The position numbers were made by a program, and so were the translations under genes. From assembly GCA_903906365.1 (NCBI GenBank), contig CAIVKC010000007.1, forward strand, positions 62,001 through 126,000: a DNA stretch of 64,000 nt, read 5' to 3'. Origin of the DNA: an uncultured Bacteroidota bacterium (GTDB taxonomy: Bacteria > Bacteroidota > Bacteroidia > Chitinophagales > Chitinophagaceae). Shown here in pieces: positions 53,357-62,003 of this stretch. The notes under the pieces are model-generated. The model was not told the origin of the DNA. It made no database searches and saw only the letters and a program-made list of their open reading frames with translations. The first letter of the stretch is position 1. Every line of letters starts with the position of its first letter.

Positions 53357-54118
53357 ATGTTTCAACTAGCATCTAAAACCGCCATCATTACCGGGGGTGG
53401 AAGCGGAATTGGCAAAGCCATCAGTACCCTTTTTGCAAGGCAAGGCGCCATGGTATTTGTATTGGACCTGGATGAAAAGGGTGCAGCTGAAACGGTTCGC
53501 GAAATCCAGGCAACCGGAGGAAAGGCAGCCTTCAAAACCTGCAATGTCTCCGACCTGACACAGGTTCAGGAGGTGGTAAATTCCATCGGGCCTGTTGATA
53601 TACTGGTCAACAATGCCGGAATAGCCCAGGTTGGCAATGTTGAAACCACTTCCCCCGCTGATTTTGACAAAATATGTGCGGTGAACGTCAAAGGGGTCTA
53701 TCACCTGCTGCATGCTGTTATACCGGTGATGAAGGACCGGGGCGGGGTCATTTTAAACCTGTCTTCGGTGGCGGCTACGGTGGGAATACCGGATCGTTTT
53801 GCCTATTCCATGTCCAAAGGAGCCGTTGTGGGAATGACTTTATCGGTGGCCAAAGACTACCTTGCCCACCGCATCAGGTGCAACTGTATTTCACCGGGAA
53901 GGGTGCATACCCCGTTCGTGGACGGATTCATCGCCAGTAATTACCCGGGCAGGGAAGCTGAAATATTTGATAAATTATCTAAGACCCAGCCCATCGGCAG
54001 AATGGGGGAACCCGGTGAAATTGCTTTTCTGGCCCTGTACCTCTGCTCCGATGAGGCTTCCTTCATCACGGGTTGTGATTACCCCATAGACGGTGGATTT
54101 ATCAGGCTGAATAATTAA
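53357..54118 (+). CDS. SDR oxidoreductase (probable 2-keto-3-deoxy-L-fuconate dehydrogenase)
   Basis: A 253-residue classical SDR. NAD-binding TGGGSGIG at residues 12-19, structural NNAG, and the catalytic Ser137, Tyr150 and Lys154 (YSMSK) are intact, with SPGRVHTPFVDGF after them. The stretch HTPFVDGFI and a C-terminal GCDYPIDGGF are similar to dehydrogenases that oxidise 2-keto-3-deoxy-sugar acids at C4. Between a dehydratase and an FAH-family hydrolase, this is the expected middle step: 2-keto-3-deoxy- to 2,4-diketo-3-deoxy-L-fuconate. Substrate is inferred; SDR identity is certain. Confidence 0.85.
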   Translation: MFQLASKTAIITGGGSGIGKAISTLFARQGAMVFVLDLDEKGAAETVREIQATGGKAAFKTCNVSDLTQVQEVVNSIGPVDILVNNAGIAQVGNVETTSPADFDKICAVNVKGVYHLLHAVIPVMKDRGGVILNLSSVAATVGIPDRFAYSMSKGAVVGMTLSVAKDYLAHRIRCNCISPGRVHTPFVDGFIASNYPGREAEIFDKLSKTQPIGRMGEPGEIAFLALYLCSDEASFITGCDYPIDGGFIRLNN

Positions 54119-54160
54119 ATAGTGAACGCCCCCCGGGGAAGATAAAACTCAAAATAGAAT

Positions 54161-55018
54161 ATGAAACTCATCCGATTCGGTGAATGCAACCAGGAAAAGC
54201 CGGGCCTCCTGACCGGAGGCGTCTATTATGACCTCAGCTCCTTTGGAGAGGATTATAGTGAATCCTTCTTTGAGACCGGAGGTCTCTCCAGGCTCAAAGC
54301 ATTTGTGGACGCCCATCTGCAAAGCCTTCCGGTATTACCTGCCGGCACCCGGCTTGGTTGCCCGGTCACCAGACCCTCCAAACTGATTTGCATTGGCCTT
54401 AATTACAGCGACCATGCCAAAGAAAGCAATATGGCCCTTCCAACGGAACCCATTATCTTTTTCAAATCCACCACCGCGATTGTCGGCCCCAATGATGACC
54501 TGATAATACCCAGGAATTCTCAAAAAACAGACTGGGAAGTGGAACTGGCTGTTGTCATAGGCAAAAAAGCGACCTATGTAGGAGAACAGGAGGCGCTCGA
54601 TTATGTGGCAGGGTATTGTCTGCATAATGATTACAGTGAACGGGCCTTTCAGCTGGAACGGGGCGGCCAATGGGTCAAAGGCAAGAGTTGTGACAGTTTT
54701 GCCCCCCTGGGCCCCTTCCTGGCCACTCCGGATGAACTGGGCAATATTGATAACCTGCGACTTTGGTTAAAGGTCAATGGGAAGATGATGCAGGATGGAA
54801 ATACATCCAACCTGATTTTCAAAGTCCCTTTCCTGATACATTACCTGAGCCAGTTCATGACGCTGTTGCCCGGAGATATCATTTCCACAGGCACTCCAGC
54901 AGGAGTGGGGCTGGGAATCAAGCCCGAGCCTGTATATCTGAAGGCAGGAGATGTCGTGGAACTCGGCATCGACCACCTGGGTAGTTCTGTTCAACATGTA
55001 AAAAACCATAAATCATAG
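54161..55018 (+). CDS. Fumarylacetoacetate hydrolase family (probable 2,4-diketo-3-deoxy-L-fuconate hydrolase)
   Basis: A 285-residue FAH-family enzyme. It has the family N-terminal beta domain and the core with KLICIGLNYSDHAKES, KSTTAIVGP, a metal-binding acidic set (WEVELAVVIG and CLHNDYSERAFQ), KGKSCDSFAPLGP and ISTGTPAGVGLG. Related enzymes split 2,4-diketo-3-deoxy-L-rhamnonate or -fuconate to pyruvate and lactate. It lies between the two SDR genes, which makes the fuconate version of this reaction the most economical reading. Other FAH reactions (isomerase, hydratase, decarboxylase) remain possible. Confidence 0.85.
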   Translation: MKLIRFGECNQEKPGLLTGGVYYDLSSFGEDYSESFFETGGLSRLKAFVDAHLQSLPVLPAGTRLGCPVTRPSKLICIGLNYSDHAKESNMALPTEPIIFFKSTTAIVGPNDDLIIPRNSQKTDWEVELAVVIGKKATYVGEQEALDYVAGYCLHNDYSERAFQLERGGQWVKGKSCDSFAPLGPFLATPDELGNIDNLRLWLKVNGKMMQDGNTSNLIFKVPFLIHYLSQFMTLLPGDIISTGTPAGVGLGIKPEPVYLKAGDVVELGIDHLGSSVQHVKNHKS

Positions 55019-55020
55019 CC

Positions 55021-55803
55021 ATGGACCTTCATTTAAAAGACTTATACATCATAGTTACCGGGGGTGCCAAGGGAATTGGCGAAGGAATCAGCAAGGCCCT
55101 GGCTGCAGAAGGCGCGATTCCCCTGATAGTAGGGAGGGAACGTTCCGACAATGAAAAAACCGTTAATGCCATCGAGTCAGCCGGAGGCAAGGCCTACCAA
55201 TTTGTGGCAGAATTAACCCAACCTGACCAATGCAAACGGGTTATTGACCAGATTATGGAACAATTTGGGCGAATTGACGGGGTAGTCAATAATGCCGGGG
55301 TAAACGATGGGGTGGGGCTGGAAAGCGGCAATTATGAAAAATTTATGGCTTCCCTGCACAAGAACCTGGTGCATTATTATCTGATGGTTCATCATGCGCT
55401 GCCTGCACTCAAAGCTTCCAGGGGGGCTGTGGTGAACATCAGTTCCAAAACGGCAGAAACCGGACAGGGAAATACATCGGCCTATGCGGCCGCCAATGGA
55501 GGGAGAAATGCCCTGACCAGGGAATGGGCTGTGGAACTCCTGCCTTTCGGCATCCGGGTGAATGCCATCATCGTCGCGGAATGTTACACCCCCCTTTACG
55601 AAAGCTGGATAAAAACATTTGACAACCCCACAGAAAAACTTCGTCAGATTAACGCAAAAATACCCCTGGAGCACCGAATGACCACTGCAGCTGAAATCGC
55701 CCACATGGCTGTTTTCCTGCTCTCAGACAGGTCCAGCCACACCACCGGACAATTGATCCACGTAGACGGGGGGTATGTCCACCTGGACCGAGCCCTTTCA
55801 TGA
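55021..55803 (+). CDS. SDR oxidoreductase with Asn in place of the catalytic Lys (probable L-fucose dehydrogenase)
   Basis: A 260-residue SDR. NAD(P)-binding VTGGAKGIG at 13-21 and NNAGVN are present, and SSKTAETGQG precedes Tyr155. The usual YxxxK reads YAAAN, with Asn159. The rest (TREWAVELLPFGIRVNAI, AECYTPLYESW, TTAAEIAHMAVFLL and SSHTTGQLIHVDGGYVHLDRAL, in short HTTGQLIHVDGG) matches the group of Bacteroidota SDRs in fucose clusters. The gene begins 2 bp after the stop of the FAH gene, so it is coupled. Expected role is the first oxidation, L-fucose to fucono-lactone. Whether Asn159 allows the reaction is open. Confidence 0.82.
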   Translation: MDLHLKDLYIIVTGGAKGIGEGISKALAAEGAIPLIVGRERSDNEKTVNAIESAGGKAYQFVAELTQPDQCKRVIDQIMEQFGRIDGVVNNAGVNDGVGLESGNYEKFMASLHKNLVHYYLMVHHALPALKASRGAVVNISSKTAETGQGNTSAYAAANGGRNALTREWAVELLPFGIRVNAIIVAECYTPLYESWIKTFDNPTEKLRQINAKIPLEHRMTTAAEIAHMAVFLLSDRSSHTTGQLIHVDGGYVHLDRALS

Positions 55804-55845
55804 ATGCCGGGCCAGTCAGGCCAAACCGCAGGCGGGAGGGGGCCT

Positions 55846-55881
55846 AAAACAAAAAGCCCCCCTGTAGAAACAGCGGGACTT
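55846..55881 (-). terminator. Terminator after hppA
   Basis: On the minus strand a 12-base stem AAGTCCCGCTGT / ACAGGGGGGCTT with two mismatches and loop TTCT, followed by TTTGTTTT. It is also just after the fucose operon, but its T-rich side favours the minus strand. Confidence 0.7.
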
Positions 55882-55920
55882 CGGTATTATGTATTTGATT
55901 AGATACTAATGTAAAGGTAA

Positions 55921-58362
55921 TTAATTTTCATTTACCTTGATGGAAAAAATGAAATCTTTTTTATCAGAAAAGTATTTGGAGTATTTCTTCAGAACGTCTT
56001 CAGGTTGCTTTTTTCCGTTGATGGATAATTCGCCGTTTTTATAATCAACCTGCAGGTTCCCCTTATCATCCATTTTATCCCTGGTCAGGGCGTCAACCAG
56101 GTCCTGCATTTGATCCGGTCCCTTGGATGGGTCGACGGTAACCTTCATTTCTTCACCTTTACCCTGCCTGGTCTCCATTATCTGGATCTGCATATTCTTA
56201 TTGCTGGTTAGGGTGAGGGAATGGTCCCTGGTATGATGCAACACAGCCAGGGTGGGGGCTATAACCAGTGACACAATGGACATGAGCTTGATCAGAATAT
56301 TCATGGAAGGTCCTGAGGTATCTTTGAATGGGTCTCCCACTGTGTCCCCGGTGACGGAAGCCTTATGGGGGTCAGAACCCTTATAATAAATCTGACCGTT
56401 GATATCCACGCCCTTTTCAAATGATTTTTTTGCATTGTCCCAGGCTCCGCCGGCATTGTTCTGGAACATTCCCATTAAAACGCCGCTGACAGTCGCACCA
56501 GCCAGAAATCCGCCCAGTACTTCGGGGCCAAAAGCAAATCCGATGATCAGCGGGGACAAAATGGCAATGGCTCCCGGGAGCACCATTTTCTTAATGGAGG
56601 CTTCCGTTGAGATGGCCACACATTTGTCGTATTCCGGTTTGCCGGTGCCTTCCATAATACCAGGGATGGTCCTGAACTGCCTGCGAACCTCTTCGACCAT
56701 CGCCATGGCAGCTTCACCCACCGCACGTATAGCTAGGGAAGAAAAAATGAAAGGAATCATACCTCCGACAAACAGCCCTGCCAGTACGGGCGCTTTATAG
56801 ATATCAATCCCGGATATGCCGGAAATACCCACAAAAGCGGCAAAAAGGGCCAGTGCGGTGAGTGCTGCCGAGGCAATGGCAAAACCTTTTCCGGTGGCAG
56901 CCGTAGTATTGCCCACGGCATCCAAGATATCTGTCTTTTCCCGCACTTCCTTGGGCAATTCACTCATCTCAGCAATTCCTCCTGCATTATCGGCAATGGG
57001 GCCAAAGGCATCAATGGCCAACTGCATGGCAGTAGTTGCCATCATACCCGCGGCAGCGATAGCAACCCCATAGAGTCCCGCACACCAAAATGACAGGTAT
57101 ATTCCTGAAGCCAGCACCAGAATGGGGAGAAAAGTACTTTCCATGCCCATGGCCAGACCGCCGATGATATTGGTGGCGTGGCCGGTGGAAGACTGCCGTA
57201 TGATGCTTTTAACAGGCCTTTTTCCCATGGCGGTATAATATTCAGTGATCATGCTCATCAGGGTTCCTACGGCAAGGCCGACAATGATGGCTCCGTAAAC
57301 ACCTCCCTTGGTAAAATCATGACCGCGCAGGGTCAGGGTATCTGGCAGCAGGTAATTGACCAGGAAATAAGTGCCAATAGCTGTCAGTATAATGGATCCC
57401 CAGTTTCCCATATTGAGGGCCTTCTGAACGGCGGACGTACTGTTTCCGGCAGATTCTGAAATGCGGACAAAAAAAGTTCCGATGATGGAAAAAATGATCC
57501 CCAGGGCGGCAATGAGCATAGGAAGCAAAATGGGGGATAAACCGCCAAAGTTATCACCGTGGGCATCCGTTTCGCGGCCTAACACCATGGTGGCAAGAAC
57601 CGTCGCCACATAGGAGCCGAACAGATCGGCGCCCATACCGGCCACATCCCCGACATTATCACCCACATTGTCTGCAATGGTGGCCGGGTTGCGTGGGTCA
57701 TCCTCGGGGATACCGGCTTCCACCTTTCCCACCAGGTCGGCGCCCACATCGGCAGCCTTTGTATATATACCTCCGCCAACCCTTGCAAACAAGGCAATGG
57801 ATTCGGCACCCAAAGAAAACCCGGTCAGCACTTCGATGGCTTTTTCAAGGGCAATCCGGTATTCTTCCGTTCCGGCTGCAACGCCAGATACAAATTTTAA
57901 ATACAAAATGATGAACATACTGCCCAGACCCAGCACCGCCAGTCCTGCCACGCCCAGTCCCATCACACTTCCCCCGGAAAATGAAACGGCCAGTGCCTTG
58001 CTGAGACTTGTCCTGGCGGCCTGTGCGGTTCGTACGTTTGCTTTGGTAGCTATCCGCATACCAATAAAGCCGGCCAGCGCGCTGAAGAAGGCGCCAATGA
58101 TGAAGGAGACCGCAATAGTCCAATGGGAGTTCGCATTGCTGGCACCCATAAAACCAAGCAGCAAAGCTGCGATGATTACAAAATAGGTCAGGATCTTGTA
58201 CTCGGCTTTCAGGAAAGCCATTGCACCTTCGGAGATGTACTTGGCAATCTCTGTCATTCTTTCATTACCTGCATCCTGCTTTGATACCCAGGCACTTCGT
58301 ATGGCTGTGAATAGCAGTCCGATAATACCCATGGCCGGAACGATGTAAAACAAATTGTTCAT
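55921..58362 (-). CDS. hppA: Membrane-bound ion-pumping pyrophosphatase with an added C-terminal domain
   Basis: An 813-residue membrane pyrophosphatase that uses pyrophosphate hydrolysis to pump H+ or Na+. Active-site segments are complete: [35 protein letters not shown], in short DVGADLVGK and DNVGDNVGD; and GGAWDNAKK and DTVGDPFKD near the end of the core. [10 protein letters not shown] has Ala where K+-independent enzymes have Lys, which points to the K+-dependent class. About 15-16 transmembrane helices. After the last helix (ending near 710) there are about 93 extra residues: [22 protein letters not shown]-like beta segments, in short NLQVDYKNG and ELSINGK. Whether the pumped ion is Na+ or H+ cannot be settled by eye. 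Confidence 0.95.
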   Translation of the reverse strand: MNNLFYIVPAMGIIGLLFTAIRSAWVSKQDAGNERMTEIAKYISEGAMAFLKAEYKILTYFVIIAALLLGFMGASNANSHWTIAVSFIIGAFFSALAGFIGMRIATKANVRTAQAARTSLSKALAVSFSGGSVMGLGVAGLAVLGLGSMFIILYLKFVSGVAAGTEEYRIALEKAIEVLTGFSLGAESIALFARVGGGIYTKAADVGADLVGKVEAGIPEDDPRNPATIADNVGDNVGDVAGMGADLFGSYVATVLATMVLGRETDAHGDNFGGLSPILLPMLIAALGIIFSIIGTFFVRISESAGNSTSAVQKALNMGNWGSIILTAIGTYFLVNYLLPDTLTLRGHDFTKGGVYGAIIVGLAVGTLMSMITEYYTAMGKRPVKSIIRQSSTGHATNIIGGLAMGMESTFLPILVLASGIYLSFWCAGLYGVAIAAAGMMATTAMQLAIDAFGPIADNAGGIAEMSELPKEVREKTDILDAVGNTTAATGKGFAIASAALTALALFAAFVGISGISGIDIYKAPVLAGLFVGGMIPFIFSSLAIRAVGEAAMAMVEEVRRQFRTIPGIMEGTGKPEYDKCVAISTEASIKKMVLPGAIAILSPLIIGFAFGPEVLGGFLAGATVSGVLMGMFQNNAGGAWDNAKKSFEKGVDINGQIYYKGSDPHKASVTGDTVGDPFKDTSGPSMNILIKLMSIVSLVIAPTLAVLHHTRDHSLTLTSNKNMQIQIMETRQGKGEEMKVTVDPSKGPDQMQDLVDALTRDKMDDKGNLQVDYKNGELSINGKKQPEDVLKKYSKYFSDKKDFIFSIKVNEN

Positions 58363-58399
58363 AAGCTGTATATTCTTAAAGTTTAATTTTCAGGGAGGG

Positions 58400-58407
58400 C
58401 AAAAATA
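58400..58407 (-). promoter_or_regulatory. -7 element for hppA
   Basis: TATTTTTG on the minus strand matches TAnnTTTG, 38 bp before the ATG. No TTG at the -33 position. Confidence 0.5.
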
Positions 58408-58576
58408 GGGTAAAAGACTTAAAATTGCTATAAATGCCAAGGTTTATTACTGAGGGAAATCAGTCCCTGCCTTAATTTACAGGCCGCGCCAAAAAATACG
58501 GTTTTATCCAAAAAAGGGGGGGCTTCCCGGCAGAAAATTCATCCCTGCGGCCCCTAACAGCCCTCCCCTCAGTCAA

Positions 58577-58597
58577 CCGGTGGCCCAATGCCACCGG
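58577..58597. repeat. Perfect 8-bp-stem hairpin
   Basis: CCGGTGGC / GCCACCGG with loop CCAAT. No T tract on either side. Role unknown; it could be a leftover of a repeat or a structure in a leader. Confidence 0.6.
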
Positions 58598-58749
58598 ATT
58601 GAAGGCCCGGTGGCCACTGGTCAATTAAATATAATTCACCGCCATACAATCCCCGGAACCAGCCATTCGTTTCTACCTCACCAGTCCGAACACGCATCCT
58701 GTCGGGGGAAATCCCCATAGACCGGCCGGCCTGAAAGGCGGGAAAAAAC

Positions 58750-58757
58750 TAATTTTG
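58750..58757 (+). promoter_or_regulatory. -7 element for the type IX cargo gene
   Basis: TAATTTTG matches TAnnTTTG, 19 bp before the ATG at 58776. It includes a TTG that is in frame and could be misread as a start codon. Confidence 0.5.
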
Positions 58758-58775
58758 TCCTTATCTTCCCAATGT

Positions 58776-60839
58776 ATGAAATGCTTTTTATTGTTGGCAA
58801 CCCTCATGATGGCTTCCCTGGTTCAAATAGTGAAAGGACAGGGATGCTCTACACTGGGTCAAACACCGGTTACCTCTTTTCCCGTTTGCGGATCCAGTAT
58901 TTTTCACCAGGATACCGTCCCGATTTGTCTGAATAATTCAGTGCCGGCCGGCAGTTGCGGCAGTTATCCTGACACCAACCCGTTTTGGTACAAATTCACC
59001 TGTTTTACATCCGGTACGCTGGGTTTCCTCATAACACCGGTCAATCTAGATGATGATTACGACTGGTCTCTATTTGATGTTACCAACCGGGATCCTATGG
59101 CAGTGTACGACAGCAGCAGTTTCCTGGTATCCTACAATTGGTCTGGCAATACTTCTGTCGAAAAAGCCCGTGGCTATACCGGCATTACCGGAACCGCACC
59201 CAGCGGCACCCAGGATTTTGCCTGCAGCACCAACCCAAAGGAACTAGGAGGCAGCCCTCCCTATTCGGATGCCTCCACCATCAATAAAATGCCCCAAATC
59301 ATCCAGGGCCATACCTACCTGCTGCTGGTCAGCCATTATACACAGACGCAAAGCGGGTATGGCCTGAATTTTTCCGGCGGTACTGCCAGCATCACCGATC
59401 CGGGTCTGCCCAGCCTGCAGTCAGCGGTAGCCCAATGCGACGGTTCAACGATTTCGGTAAAATTGTCCAAACATGTGAAATGCAATAGCCTTGCCCCGGA
59501 CGGCAGTGATTTCATGGTGACGCCGGCCCTTTCTGGGGTGCTTTCGGTAACAGGGATCAATTGCACCAATGGTTTTGACTTGGACTCCCTGGTTGTTATT
59601 TTGAAAAACCCACTTCCCCCCGGCCATTACAATCTGGTGATGATGAATGGTTCGGATGGAAACAGTTTGCTCGATGACTGCAACAACAATATCCCTGCCG
59701 GCGACCAGTTGCCCTTTGAGGTCAAGCCCGTCCAGCCTACTCCCCTGGATAGCATCACCGCGCTGGGCTGCGCCCCGGCAAGTCTTGAATTGGTATTCAG
59801 CAAACCCATTAATTGCAGCACCATCGCGGCAGATGGCAGTGATTTTACCATCACCGGCCCCTCTTCGGTCCCCATTACCTCGGCAACAGGGACGGACTGT
59901 GTCAATGGATTCACCAGCCGGATCAATATTAACCTGGTTTCTCCCATCACCACTGGCGGAACCTATCAGATTACCCTCAAAACCGGGAGCGATGGGAATA
60001 CCCTGACTGACCTTTGCAGTCAGCAGACCCCTGCGGGTTCCTCTCTTGCCTTCTCCGCCAGGGATACGGTGTATGCCGGTTTCAACTACCAGATTCAGGA
60101 AGGCTGCAACAAAGACAGCATCCTACTCTCCGGCACCAACCCCAATGGGATTACCACCTGGCAATGGACCTTTGATTCATCGGCGAAAAGCGCAGACCCC
60201 AAACCCCTGTTCATAGAGACCCAGCCTGGATTTACCAGTATACGTCTTCGGGTCTCCAATGGGGTCTGCTCTGACAGTTCCTCCGCTACTTTTACCCTCG
60301 ACAACGTCTTCAAGGCGGCCCTCAGCGGCCCGGACACCATCTGCCCAAAGGACCAGGTCATCTTTCAAAACAACAGCATAGGAAATATACAGTCCTGGTA
60401 CTGGGATTTTGGGGATGGCAGCAGCAGCTCAGATAAAAACCCATTACCCCATCAGTATCCACCCACTTCCAGTGGGGCGAGTTACCAGGTCAGGCTGGTG
60501 GCTAACTACGGCAACGGCTGTTTTGATACGGCCTCCATCCATGTCAATAAATTGAGGACCTGTGCCATTGATGTTCCAACTGCCTTTACCCCAAACGGAG
60601 ATGGTCACAATGACTTTCTCTATCCGCTTAATGCCTTTAAAGCAGTCAACCTGGAATTCAGGGTGTATAACCGTTTCGGGCAGATGGTGTTTGAAACAAA
60701 GGACTGGACCCGGAAATGGGATGGCACCATCAACGGAAAACCACAGGACACCGGAACTTATGTATGGACCCTTCAATATACGGACCGGGACTCGGGGCAC
60801 CGGTATTTCCTGAAGGGAACAAGCGTGCTGATCAGGTAA
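58776..60839 (+). CDS. Secreted multidomain protein with type B type IX secretion domain
   Basis: A 687-residue secreted protein. Start is the ATG at 58776 with a signal peptide (cut near VKGQG); an upstream in-frame TTG is inside the -7 element. Order: a beta-rich Cys-containing domain (about 25-210), two homologous domains of about 100 residues (216-318 and 328-428) sharing DGSDF, C-NGF, GSDGN-L and PAG-(Q/S), then two PKD-like domains (about 440-595, with WYWDFGDGS), and the C-terminal type B sorting domain (603-687): FTPNGDGHND, YNRFGQMVF, WDGTINGKPQDTGTY, in short WDGTINGK. It is secreted by the type IX system and stays at the surface or is released. Function is likely adhesive. Confidence 0.9.
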   Translation: MKCFLLLATLMMASLVQIVKGQGCSTLGQTPVTSFPVCGSSIFHQDTVPICLNNSVPAGSCGSYPDTNPFWYKFTCFTSGTLGFLITPVNLDDDYDWSLFDVTNRDPMAVYDSSSFLVSYNWSGNTSVEKARGYTGITGTAPSGTQDFACSTNPKELGGSPPYSDASTINKMPQIIQGHTYLLLVSHYTQTQSGYGLNFSGGTASITDPGLPSLQSAVAQCDGSTISVKLSKHVKCNSLAPDGSDFMVTPALSGVLSVTGINCTNGFDLDSLVVILKNPLPPGHYNLVMMNGSDGNSLLDDCNNNIPAGDQLPFEVKPVQPTPLDSITALGCAPASLELVFSKPINCSTIAADGSDFTITGPSSVPITSATGTDCVNGFTSRININLVSPITTGGTYQITLKTGSDGNTLTDLCSQQTPAGSSLAFSARDTVYAGFNYQIQEGCNKDSILLSGTNPNGITTWQWTFDSSAKSADPKPLFIETQPGFTSIRLRVSNGVCSDSSSATFTLDNVFKAALSGPDTICPKDQVIFQNNSIGNIQSWYWDFGDGSSSSDKNPLPHQYPPTSSGASYQVRLVANYGNGCFDTASIHVNKLRTCAIDVPTAFTPNGDGHNDFLYPLNAFKAVNLEFRVYNRFGQMVFETKDWTRKWDGTINGKPQDTGTYVWTLQYTDRDSGHRYFLKGTSVLIR
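59424..60060 (+). repeat. Two homologous domains in the type IX cargo protein
   Basis: Codons for residues 216-318 and 328-428 of the cargo protein encode related domains. Shared points in the same order are DGSDF, VTG/ATG...C-NGF, a P-(P/T)-G-Y turn, GSDGN-L and PAG. The copies are well diverged in DNA, so this is an old duplication. Confidence 0.75.
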
Positions 60840-60890
60840 TTTTTATGGATCCGTGAATGTTTTTCTAATTTCGCCGCATACTTCATTGAT

Positions 60891-61514
60891 ATGACCCCAC
60901 AAAGAATGGATCGTTTGTCCGGTGTTTTGAATTGCAGACAGGATAATATCACCGTGGTGCTGGAAAATATTTTTGACCCCCATAATATTTCCGCGGTGAT
61001 GCGCACCTGCGACGCGGTAGGAGTGCAGGAAGTCTATGTACTTAATACCAGGATTCCCCGGCATAAGAAATGGGGTTCCAAAAGCAGCAGCAGTGCCGCA
61101 AAATGGCTGACCATCCACCAATACAGCGATGCTGCTCAGTGTTTTGCAGCACTGCGCTCCAAGCACTACCGCATTCTCACTACCCACCTGGCAGGCGATT
61201 CGGTCTCCCTTTATCAGATTGATTTTACCCAAAGGGTGGCGCTGGTGTTCGGTAACGAACACGAGGGCGTGAGTGAAGAAATCAGGTCACTGGCGGATGG
61301 AAATTTCATCATACCGCAAGTGGGCATCATTAAATCGCTTAATATCTCAGTGGCTTGTGCCGTGAGCCTGTATGAGGCGTTCAGGCAAAAACAGCTGGCG
61401 GGTCACTATGACAAACCGGGCCTCACTGCACAGGCGATGGAATCGCTCAGGGAAGCCTGGGGTTTTATGCCCGGTGAAATGCCCGAAACCCCTGATCCCA
61501 TCATTCCTGCATGA
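60891..61514 (+). CDS. SpoU/TrmH-family RNA 2'-O-methyltransferase
   Basis: A 207-residue SPOUT methyltransferase of the TrmH branch. Motifs are visible: motif 1 NISAVMRTCDAVGV with the conserved Asn and Arg, motif 2 ALVFGNEHEGVS, and motif 3 IPQVGIIKSLNISVACAVSLYEAFRQ, in short KSLNISVA. The short N-terminus and CDAVG context favour TrmH (tRNA Gm18), but 23S rRNA is not excluded. The next gene begins inside its stop codon (ATGA at 61511), so they are translationally coupled. Confidence 0.9.
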   Translation: MTPQRMDRLSGVLNCRQDNITVVLENIFDPHNISAVMRTCDAVGVQEVYVLNTRIPRHKKWGSKSSSSAAKWLTIHQYSDAAQCFAALRSKHYRILTTHLAGDSVSLYQIDFTQRVALVFGNEHEGVSEEIRSLADGNFIIPQVGIIKSLNISVACAVSLYEAFRQKQLAGHYDKPGLTAQAMESLREAWGFMPGEMPETPDPIIPA

Positions 61515-61993
61515 AAAAGGCGATCCAATTGCTGATCCTGGCTGGGGCCTTTGTTCGGGCCTGCTCCCAGGAAGTCACCCCGGTGAAAATGGCTGCGCTG
61601 GAGCAATATATCCACTCTGCGGGACATCCGGTCATCATCAATTTCTTTTCCACAACCTGCAGTCCCTGTTTGCGGGAAATGCCCTATTTGCAGGATTCGG
61701 TTGGTATATACGCTTCGGGTAAAGTAGAACTGCTCCTGGTCAGCCTGGACCCTGCTGCTAGCTATCCCCACAGACTCATTTTGTTTGCAGCCGGCCTGAA
61801 GCTAAAAGTGCCCATCCTTTGGCTGGATGAGCCCGATAAGGCCAAACTCTACGCCGGAATCGACAAAGGCTGGAGCGGGGGTATTCCAGCGTCCCTTTTC
61901 ATTAACAACCCAACGGGATATCGCCGTTTCTTTGACAGGCAGATCACCCAACCCCAGGTGGGAATGTACATCAGGGAACTTCTGGGTAAATAA
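61511..61993 (+). CDS. TlpA-like thioredoxin-fold protein
   Basis: A 160-residue exported thioredoxin-like protein. A short hydrophobic N-terminus (about 4-17) ends in VRAC, a loose lipobox with Cys18, so it may be a lipoprotein. The redox site is TTCSPC with Cys50 and Cys53, and the cis-proline loop is GGIPASLFI. The preceding FF-S-T-T differs from the usual W-C, which is common in TlpA-like proteins of Bacteroidota. Probably acts in the periplasm in disulfide exchange or cytochrome maturation. It overlaps trmH by 4 bp and is convergent with the YihY gene. Confidence 0.85.
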   Translation: MKKAIQLLILAGAFVRACSQEVTPVKMAALEQYIHSAGHPVIINFFSTTCSPCLREMPYLQDSVGIYASGKVELLLVSLDPAASYPHRLILFAAGLKLKVPILWLDEPDKAKLYAGIDKGWSGGIPASLFINNPTGYRRFFDRQITQPQVGMYIRELLGK

Positions 61994-62003
61994 CGCCGAA
62001 GCG

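Larger units (their letters stand above)
58363..58775. other. Long intergenic region with hairpins
   Basis: About 410 bp between the divergent hppA and type IX cargo genes with no gene I can support. It holds -7 elements for both genes (58400-58407 minus, 58750-58757 plus), a perfect 8-bp-stem hairpin at 58577-58597, and next to it a second self-complementary stretch (ATTGA ... GTGGCCAC ... TCAAT) at about 58599-58626. Confidence 0.55.

Noticed and set aside
58755-58775. TTG at 58755 as start of the type IX cargo gene
   Set aside because: This TTG lies within the -7 element TAATTTTG; the ATG at 58776 gives a normal signal peptide.
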